Source: Synergistaceae bacterium
GTDB taxonomy: Bacteria; Synergistota; Synergistia; Synergistales; Aminobacteriaceae
Assembly (NCBI GenBank): GCA_031267575.1
Contig: JAIRYN010000056.1
Span: 1-64,000 of the forward strand
Direction of reading: 5' to 3'
Length of the DNA: 64,000 bases
Of this stretch, positions 58,010-64,000 are shown piece after piece. Position 1 is the stretch's first letter. Every line of letters starts with the position of its first letter. Made by a program: the position numbers and the translations under genes. Below the pieces are notes generated by a model. That model saw only the letters and a program-made list of their open reading frames with translations. It did not search any database and was not told the origin of the DNA.

Positions 58010-59945
58010 AAGGATCAATGCCCTCCTCGGGCACGGGCTCGACAATCCTCATTCCTCCGGAGCTGTGCAGCGGAACTAAGATGAGCGCGCTGACCACATT
58101 TCCCAAGCTGTCTATAGCATCCTGTTGAACTCCCAGCCGATAGGAACCCGGCTTCAAGTAACTTGCCAGGGCTCTGAGAATGTCCACCTGCTGAAGACGT
58201 TGGGACCAGTCGAGCAAAACGCGAAGTTCCTCAGAGTGAGGTTCCTGTAAAAAATACTGCCACAACAATTTGAAGCCCTCGAACACCGTCTGGGGGTTCT
58301 GAGTTCTTTCTCCCTCTCGAAGGTAAAAATACCCTAAGTTTTTCTGGGCCTCGTCGTGGACCATAAAGTGTTGAGAAGCCCTTTCCAAAAGGCCCCGCTG
58401 GACGGAAGCATTGCGAGAGTTCGAGGCTTCTCGGATCATTCTATCGCCCACCATACCGTCGGCCAAATAATAGAGGCTTCCCAGGCTGGCTGTCAGCAAG
58501 ACCATGCCACAGACCCGGGATAAGCTCCCCAAAGAAAAGATCTTTCGGGGCATCAGGGCCGCCGCCATGTCCCGATTAGACAGCGCGAACCCTAAAGAAA
58601 GCCACAGGATGTTTTCGATGCGATGGAAGGGTCGAGTCCACAGAGCGTTACAGGAGATTAGCGTAACGAGGGCGCAGGCCCAGATGACCTCCAGGTCCGC
58701 GTGCTCCCTGCGCCGCAACGCCGTGAAGAGGAGGGCAGCCCACAGTCCCCACATCGCCAAAAGGAGAACGCCCCCCGGAATCCCACCCTCGCAGAACCAC
58801 TGCAAAAATTCGTTGTGAGCCCAGTGGGTGTATTGCCACAGTTTATCGGGATAATGCGTGAACATCTCTCGCTGGGCTTCGAGGTAGTGCCATTTGTACT
58901 GGCCGATGCCCACACCGGAAAAAGGTTGCATATTGAACATGGTGACCGACGTGGCCCAAATGCCGTCTCGCCCACCAAAGGTCTCCATGTTCTTGAACAT
59001 ATCGAATATTTTAGCCACCAATTCCGTGGCGCGTCCAGAATTGACCGCGAAAACGACGACCAAAATCAGTAAAAAAGCGATGCCTACGTGCCCTAGGCGT
59101 TTAACATAGCCACTCCCGAACTGGCGCAAGGTGATGAAGCTCAGGACCATCAGGGCGACGGTTAGAGAAACCAGAGCAGAACGGCTGGTGCTGTTCAAAA
59201 GACCCCACATATTGATGCACATAAGTAGAATATTGAGAAGCGTCACGACGGGGTGGCGCTTTTTGCCTGAAGGGGTTGTGGCGTAGGCTATGTAAAGGTA
59301 GATGGAGCTCATGACGCAAATAGCCATCCATAACCCGAACATGTTTTGTTGTCCCGTGTTACCGATGTAGTTGCCGGGGGTAGGAAGAATCAGGTTGGAG
59401 ATCCCATTGAGGTTGCGGATCTGGAGTTCCGCGAACACCACATTGATCGCGGCGTTGATGTTAGCGAGCCACAGCAGCGGGCGCAACGTCCGACTGGGAA
59501 AGGAGTTCCACGAGATGACATAAAAGGCCCACACGGCAGAGAAACAGATGAGTTCCTGGATGAAACTGGACTTTGAGGAAATGGAGACCCATGTAGATTG
59601 CATCATCGAATAGGCCAAAAGACCCAGCCAGATCGTTCCGAAGAGATCGACCTTGAAATTCACATGTTCCCTGCCGTGGTACGTGAGGCGAGCGCCGGCC
59701 ACGATCAGAGCCATCCCCACGGGTACTCCCGCCACGACCCACTTGATCAAATGGAGGGTGTCGTACCAATATACGCCCGAATAAACCAGATTCGGAAGCG
59801 TTAGGGAGATAATCCACAGAGGCGCCAAGATCATAGGCGGGACAAGAGGAAACGACTTGCTGGAAGGCAGATTGGAAACCGGTTTGAGAGGCGGGGTGTT
59901 TTCTTGTTTTTTGAATATTTTTCTTTCCAGTTTTGAGATTGCCAC
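58005..59945 (-). CDS. O-antigen ligase / Wzy-like polytopic membrane protein
   Basis: About 646 residues with some 12-14 helices and a C-terminal soluble tail that looks like helical repeats (HFMVHDEAQKNLGYFYLREGER). The Wzy_C-type loop reads THWAHNEFLQWFCEGGIPGG, with GVGIGQYKWHYLEAQ before it. Members ligate O-antigen to lipid A core, polymerise it, or transfer glycans to proteins (PglL type). Placement directly ahead of pseudopilin genes makes protein glycosylation worth considering. GTG 59945 is preferred (AAAGG 9 bases upstream) over GTG 59963. Confidence 0.85.
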   Translation of the reverse strand: MAISKLERKIFKKQENTPPLKPVSNLPSSKSFPLVPPMILAPLWIISLTLPNLVYSGVYWYDTLHLIKWVVAGVPVGMALIVAGARLTYHGREHVNFKVDLFGTIWLGLLAYSMMQSTWVSISSKSSFIQELICFSAVWAFYVISWNSFPSRTLRPLLWLANINAAINVVFAELQIRNLNGISNLILPTPGNYIGNTGQQNMFGLWMAICVMSSIYLYIAYATTPSGKKRHPVVTLLNILLMCINMWGLLNSTSRSALVSLTVALMVLSFITLRQFGSGYVKRLGHVGIAFLLILVVVFAVNSGRATELVAKIFDMFKNMETFGGRDGIWATSVTMFNMQPFSGVGIGQYKWHYLEAQREMFTHYPDKLWQYTHWAHNEFLQWFCEGGIPGGVLLLAMWGLWAALLFTALRRREHADLEVIWACALVTLISCNALWTRPFHRIENILWLSLGFALSNRDMAAALMPRKIFSLGSLSRVCGMVLLTASLGSLYYLADGMVGDRMIREASNSRNASVQRGLLERASQHFMVHDEAQKNLGYFYLREGERTQNPQTVFEGFKLLWQYFLQEPHSEELRVLLDWSQRLQQVDILRALASYLKPGSYRLGVQQDAIDSLGNVVSALILVPLHSSGGMRIVEPVPEEGIDPF

Positions 59946-60141
59946 AAAATCACGACCTTTCACGTTCGCCTAACGTTCGCCACAACCCTGCTTCATTTCA
60001 ATTTTAGCGAACGTCGAACATCTTAGCATAAAATGAAGATTGCCGAGAAGCTGCTCTCCTGCCTCCGTCATTTAGCCGATGTCGTGTATGTTCCCTCTGG
60101 CAGTATACGCAGTATATAATGTTATTTAAGAATAAAATGTC

Positions 60142-60190
60142 ATTGAAGAATAAATCGAAGAAATAATATTGAAGAATAAATCGAAGAATA
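60142..60190. repeat. 26-bp tandem duplication before the ABC exporter genes
   Basis: ATTGAAGAATAAATCGAAGAA followed by ATAAT, then repeated without the ATAAT end. Located in the spacer upstream of the permease gene. Confidence 0.88.
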
Positions 60191-60240
60191 AATTGATTTT
60201 GGCGTTCGATGAAATTATCTTGAAATGATGGGGTGCTGGT

Positions 60241-61329
60241 TTGACGAAGCTGTTGGCTCTGGTAAAAAAAGAAGGACTTCAGATCGTCCGCGACCCGAGC
60301 AGTATTTTGATCGCCTTCGTGTTGCCTATGGTACTTCTTTTTTTGTTTGGGTATGGTTTATCGCTGGATGTCAAAGATATCCGCCTAGGTATCGCTCTGG
60401 AGGATCAGGGATGGGAAGCCCGCGACCTAATGATGGCCTTTTGGGGCAGCCCCCGCTTTAGCCCTGTTGTGGCCTTGACCCGGCAGGAGCTTTTTCCCTT
60501 ATTAGCCACAGATGAGCTGAATGGTGTCTTGGTGATTCCCAGCGGGTTCTCCGCGGCATGGCTCTCCTCGGGGTCTCACGCCGCCGTTTTATATTTAGCC
60601 ACGGACGGGATCTTCCCTAATCTCGCCGCGTTGATTCAAAATTACAGTGTCGGGGTCGTCTCCGGATGGGCTGGCGGGGAAGGACTCGTCACCTTGACGC
60701 CCCACTTTTGGTATAACAGCGAGATAGAGAGCCGTTATTCCATCCTGCCGGGAATCATGGCGATTATCATGGCCCTCATCGGCACAATGCTGACTTCTCT
60801 GGTGGTGGCCCGAGAGTGGGAGCGGGGCACGATGGAAGTTCTCCTTTCCACGCCCTTAAGTCCTTTCGAGATCCTTCTGGGAAAGCTGATTCCCTATTAT
60901 CTGCTGGCGATGTTTTCGACGTTCTTTTCTCTGGGCGTCGCTGTAAGCCTCTTCAATATTCCCTTCCGAGGATCCTTTTTTATGCTTTTCTGTGTGGCTT
61001 CCCTTTTTATGCTCGCGGCTCTGGGGTAAGGGTTGATCATCTCAACCTACACAAAAAACCAGTATCTCGCTTCTTTCGCCGCGTTGTTGTCCGCGTTCCT
61101 TCCGGCGGCGCTGCTGTCGGGATTTGTTTTCGAGATCGACGCCATGCCTTTGCCTCAAAGGATCATCGCCGCGGTTCTGCCAGCTCGTTACTTGGTGACC
61201 TGTCTGCACACCCTCTTTCTTGCGGGGGACACTAAAGGCGTGCTCTTGCCCAACATGCTGAAGCTGGCGGCACTCGGAGCGCTCTTTCTGGGGTTCACCC
61301 TACGACATACTCCGAAGCGGTTGGCTTGA
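60241..61329 (+). pseudogene. ABC-2 exporter permease interrupted by one in-frame stop
   Basis: First membrane subunit of a YbhFSR-like exporter. Residues before the stop: LVKKEGLQIVRDPSSILIAFVLP, a periplasmic domain, VVAREWERGTMEVLLSTPLSPFEILLGK and further helices. A TAA at 61027-61029 interrupts the helix AALG*GLIISTYTKNQ, then the same frame continues to the normal family end (LLSGFVFEIDAMPLPQRIIAAVLPARY). One base change (TTA or similar to TAA) explains it. TTG start with GATGGGGTG upstream. Could be a recent pseudogene, an assembly error, or a split protein. Confidence 0.85.
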
Positions 61330-61333
61330 CGCT

Positions 61334-62479
61334 ATGGCTTCGCTTCGTGACTCATTTCGCCGCGTCATCACCTTGACGATGAAAGAGTCATGGGTCGTCA
61401 TGCTGGACAAAAAGACTCGATTCCAGTTATTCCTGCCTCCTCTCGTCATGCTTTTTGTCTTCAGCTTCGCCATCACGATGGAGGTGAAAAACGCTTCTCT
61501 GGCGGTGTTAAACCGCGATTCCGGAGACCTGGGCCGTCAATTCGTCTCATATTTTTCCTCCGGTCCCACCTTTACCCGCGTCTTCGAGTTGAAAAGTGTT
61601 CAGGAAATCCGGCCGACGTTGGAAAATCAACAGGCCTTGCTGGTCCTCCACATCCCAGAAGATTTTTCGGCGAAACTTTTATTGGGACACCCGATTTCCG
61701 TACAAACTCTCCTGGACGGCAGAAAAGTCAACGCGGCCCAGATCGCCAACGGTTACGCCAATACCATCGCTCAGCGGTTCGAGTGGGATTTGCGCTTCGA
61801 ATGGGGTCTAATAAAAGAACCCCTTTCTTCCGGTCCTCCACTGGAGGTACTCACACGGTATTGGTTCAACCCGAACCAGTCATTTCTGTGGTTCAACCTG
61901 CCGGTGCTGCTGGTGTTGCTGACCCAGATGATCGCCTTGATCGTGTCGGGAATGAGCGTCGCCAGGGAGCGGGAGCTGGGGACCTTCGAACAACTGCTAG
62001 TTTCCCCCCTTTCCTCGGTGGAGATCGTCATCGGAAAGGCATCCCCCGCCGTCTTTCTGGCGTTTTGCGAGGGCATCGTCATTCACGGCATCGCCCGGAC
62101 AGTGTTTGGTGTCCCTTTCACAGGCAGTCTCTTACTTCTGGCGTTTTCTCTCTGGCTTTTCATTTTATCGGTGACGGGAGTGGGACTTTTCATCTCATCC
62201 ATCTGCGACACGCAACAACAGGCATTCCTGGGCTGCTTCGCCTACATGGTGCCGGCGGTGCTACTTTCGGGATTTGTGGCACCCATCGAGAACATGCCCC
62301 GCTTTTTACAACTCTTGACATTGTTGAATCCCGCGAGACACATCATCAGGACCTCCTTGGGGATTTATTTAAAAGATTTATCTCTGTCAGCCATCCTGGA
62401 GGAAATCTTATGGCTCGGTGGCATAGCCGGGGTAACGCTGCTCTTTGCGGCGTGGTTCTTCAAGAAGAAAACGCGGTAA
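61334..62479 (+). CDS. ABC-2 exporter permease (YbhR/YbhS type)
   Basis: Second membrane subunit of the exporter, intact, 381 residues. N-terminal helix region (KESWVVMLDKKTRFQLFLPPLVMLFVFSFAI), large periplasmic part, then VARERELGTFEQLLVSPLSSVEIVIGK, QQQAFLGCFAYMVPAVLLSGFVAPIENMP and LNPARHIIRT. It is a paralogue of the preceding gene. Starts five bases after its stop. Confidence 0.92.
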   Translation: MASLRDSFRRVITLTMKESWVVMLDKKTRFQLFLPPLVMLFVFSFAITMEVKNASLAVLNRDSGDLGRQFVSYFSSGPTFTRVFELKSVQEIRPTLENQQALLVLHIPEDFSAKLLLGHPISVQTLLDGRKVNAAQIANGYANTIAQRFEWDLRFEWGLIKEPLSSGPPLEVLTRYWFNPNQSFLWFNLPVLLVLLTQMIALIVSGMSVARERELGTFEQLLVSPLSSVEIVIGKASPAVFLAFCEGIVIHGIARTVFGVPFTGSLLLLAFSLWLFILSVTGVGLFISSICDTQQQAFLGCFAYMVPAVLLSGFVAPIENMPRFLQLLTLLNPARHIIRTSLGIYLKDLSLSAILEEILWLGGIAGVTLLFAAWFFKKKTR

Positions 62480-62503
62480 GCGATCATAAGGGAGCGGCAA
62501 TGC

Positions 62504-63490
62504 ATGAAGAAAATTTTGTTCGTTTTGATTTTGCTCGGCGTCGGATTAGGATGGATTTTTTACCGGGAGGGGATATTGGTTTTTTACGCTCCCTCCCCCA
62601 ATAAGGAGTTGAAGCTCTTCGGAAACGTGGAGATCCGTCGAGTACTTTTGGGCTTTCGCGTCCCTGGCCGGCTTTTGGACATTTACTACGAAGAGGGGCA
62701 GCAGGCCGCCTCCGGCGATTTGCTGGGGAAGATCGACTCGTTACCTTATGAGGTTCGGCTAGCTGAAGCGCAAGCGAACCTGCGTCAGGCGCAGGCTAAC
62801 CTGGAGAAGATGGAGAGCGGCTACCAGTCCGGGGAAATTCGTCAGTTCGTCGCCCGACGCGATCAGGTACGGGCATCCCTGAGCCTGGCTGAGAAAGACT
62901 ACGAACGCCTGTCGAACTTATTCGCCCAGAGAGCCATATCTAAAAAGGACCTGGACGACGTAACTTCCGTTCGAGACCGGCTGAAAGCGGAACTGACCTC
63001 GGCGGAGTCCGCGCTGGATTTGATGCGTAAGGGTTACCGTTCGGAGGATATCAAGGCGGCGGTGGCGGCGGTGGAATTGGCTGAGGCGCGGTTGTGGGAG
63101 GCGAATATCGCCCTCTCCGACACGAAGCTCTACACTCCGGCGGAGGGCACAATCTTGACTCGGGTTGCGGAGCCTGGGACGATTCTGGCGGCAGGACAGG
63201 GAGTTTACGCTATGATGCTGAAAAGACCTGTGCAAGTGAGGTCTTACGTGACGGAGCCGCAATTAGGAAAAATCCATCTGGGCATGAGGGGGAAGATATT
63301 CACGGATTCCCACCCCGACCCCTTGGAGGGAACGGTGAACTTTATCGCTTCTGAGGCGGAGTTCACGCCTAAGCAGGTTCAGACGGAATCTCAGCGTGTG
63401 GACTTGGTCTACCGTATTCGCCTGCTGGTCGAGGACAACCTTGGGGATCGCCTGAAAAACGGTATGCCCGTGACCCTGTTTCTGGAGTGA
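62504..63490 (+). CDS. HlyD/YbhG-type periplasmic adaptor protein
   Basis: Membrane fusion protein linking the ABC exporter to an outer-membrane channel. 328 residues. N-terminal anchor ILFVLILLGVGLGWIFY, biotinyl-lipoyl halves (GRLLDIYYEEGQQAASGDLLGKID and TPAEGTILTRVAEPGTILAAGQG), a long coiled-coil hairpin between them (about 85-195), and a C-terminal beta domain. AAGGGAG precedes the ATG. Overlaps the ATPase gene start. Confidence 0.93.
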   Translation: MKKILFVLILLGVGLGWIFYREGILVFYAPSPNKELKLFGNVEIRRVLLGFRVPGRLLDIYYEEGQQAASGDLLGKIDSLPYEVRLAEAQANLRQAQANLEKMESGYQSGEIRQFVARRDQVRASLSLAEKDYERLSNLFAQRAISKKDLDDVTSVRDRLKAELTSAESALDLMRKGYRSEDIKAAVAAVELAEARLWEANIALSDTKLYTPAEGTILTRVAEPGTILAAGQGVYAMMLKRPVQVRSYVTEPQLGKIHLGMRGKIFTDSHPDPLEGTVNFIASEAEFTPKQVQTESQRVDLVYRIRLLVEDNLGDRLKNGMPVTLFLE

Positions 63491-64000
63491 TCTCCATCGA
63501 GAACGTCTCCTTCGCTTTTAAAACACCGGCATTGAAGGGGATTACGGCCAAAATCCAGAGGGGGCGCGTCACGGGGCTCGTGGGCCCGGACGGCGCTGGG
63601 AAAACAACGTTGTTACGTCTGTTCTGCGGGCTTCTCGTTCCAACCGAGGGGCGTCTATCCATTTTGGGTGTCGACCCCGTTACTGAGCCCGCGGCGATTC
63701 ACGTTCAGGTCGGCTATATGCCCCAACGTTTTGGACTCTACGAGGACCTTTCCGTGATGGAAAACCTAGATCTTCAGGCGAACCTTCGCGGAGTTTCACG
63801 AGGAGACAGGAGAAAGCGTTACGAGGAGCTTCTGAGCTTTACTGGTTTGGGGCCTTTTACAAAGCGCCTCGCTGGGCGTCTGTCCGGGGGAATGAAACAA
63901 AAACTGGGGCTGGCTTGTACCCTCCTTGCCCGGCCGCCCGTGTTGCTTCTGGATGAACCCGGCGTAGGGGTTGATCCTGTGGCGCGGCGGGAATTGTGGA
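63487..64000 (+). CDS. ABC exporter ATPase (partial, runs off right edge)
   Basis: ATPase of the exporter, 171 residues visible. GTG start overlaps the adaptor stop (GTGA). Walker A VGPDGAGKTT, Q-loop YMPQRFGLYEDLSVMEN, signature LSGGMKQKLGLACTL and Walker B VLLLDEPGVGVDPVARREL. YbhF-type proteins often have two ATPase halves; whether this one does lies beyond the window. Confidence 0.93.
   Translation, partial: MISIENVSFAFKTPALKGITAKIQRGRVTGLVGPDGAGKTTLLRLFCGLLVPTEGRLSILGVDPVTEPAAIHVQVGYMPQRFGLYEDLSVMENLDLQANLRGVSRGDRRKRYEELLSFTGLGPFTKRLAGRLSGGMKQKLGLACTLLARPPVLLLDEPGVGVDPVARRELW

Noticed and set aside
63369-63662. Minus-strand frame over the adaptor/ATPase junction
   Set aside because: Antisense shadow of two clear plus-strand genes with no independent support.

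Overview
The window looks like chromosomal DNA of a diderm anaerobe, most likely Synergistota. This is an inference. The strongest marker is a C-terminal SAGGGCS + hydrophobic helix + FRKR tail on one secreted hydrolase, which fits the Synerg-CTERM sorting signal. LptA/LptB, a TolC-type channel, a complete type II secretion cluster and an O-antigen-ligase-type membrane protein show an outer membrane. A hydrogenase, flavodoxin, Etf proteins and acetate kinase suggest fermentative anaerobic life. No rRNA, tRNA or CRISPR array was seen.

Layout. 1-3.6 kb: the bacterial RNA-repair pair hen1-pnkp (pnkp runs off the left edge), then a wrecked DUF4143 ATPase gene. 4.4-7.2 kb: a sodium-symporter-family transporter, a flavodoxin and a DUF3793 gene. 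7.7-15.9 kb: a 14-gene membrane-bound [NiFe]-hydrogenase operon in the same A-to-N order as archaeal mbh, with all four nickel cysteines, closed by a strong terminator. 16-22 kb: a diguanylate cyclase, then a YkvI-type transporter followed by etfB-etfA-FAD oxidase, with a promoter, small membrane peptide and terminator ahead of the transporter. 22.5-30 kb: a nucleoside-salvage cluster (ribose-type ABC importer, two exported nucleoside hydrolases, ribokinase). 30-31 kb: relics of TnpB-type transposons. 31-46 kb: housekeeping genes (tmcAL, ackA, yceD-rpmF, tolC-like, lytic transglycosylase, cca, tenA, lptB, lptA, flippase-like protein, radical SAM enzyme). 46.5-58 kb: type II secretion genes H, G, F, E, D, I, C, N, M, L, K, J on the minus strand, headed by an O-antigen-ligase-like gene. 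60.2 kb to the right edge: an ABC-2 exporter (permease broken by one stop codon, second permease, HlyD-type adaptor, ATPase running off the edge).

Two patterns cut across the genes. First, short direct tandem duplications (9-22 bp, 2-5 copies) sit at gene ends and in spacers throughout; several repeat the last codons together with the stop codon, and others expand protein linkers or break genes. Second, three relics of one TnpB-type transposon right end form the 5' leaders of three unrelated genes (ribose-binding protein, CCA-adding enzyme, TenA). Each has a conserved two-hairpin RNA fold and an AAAGGAT ribosome-binding sequence close to an ATG.
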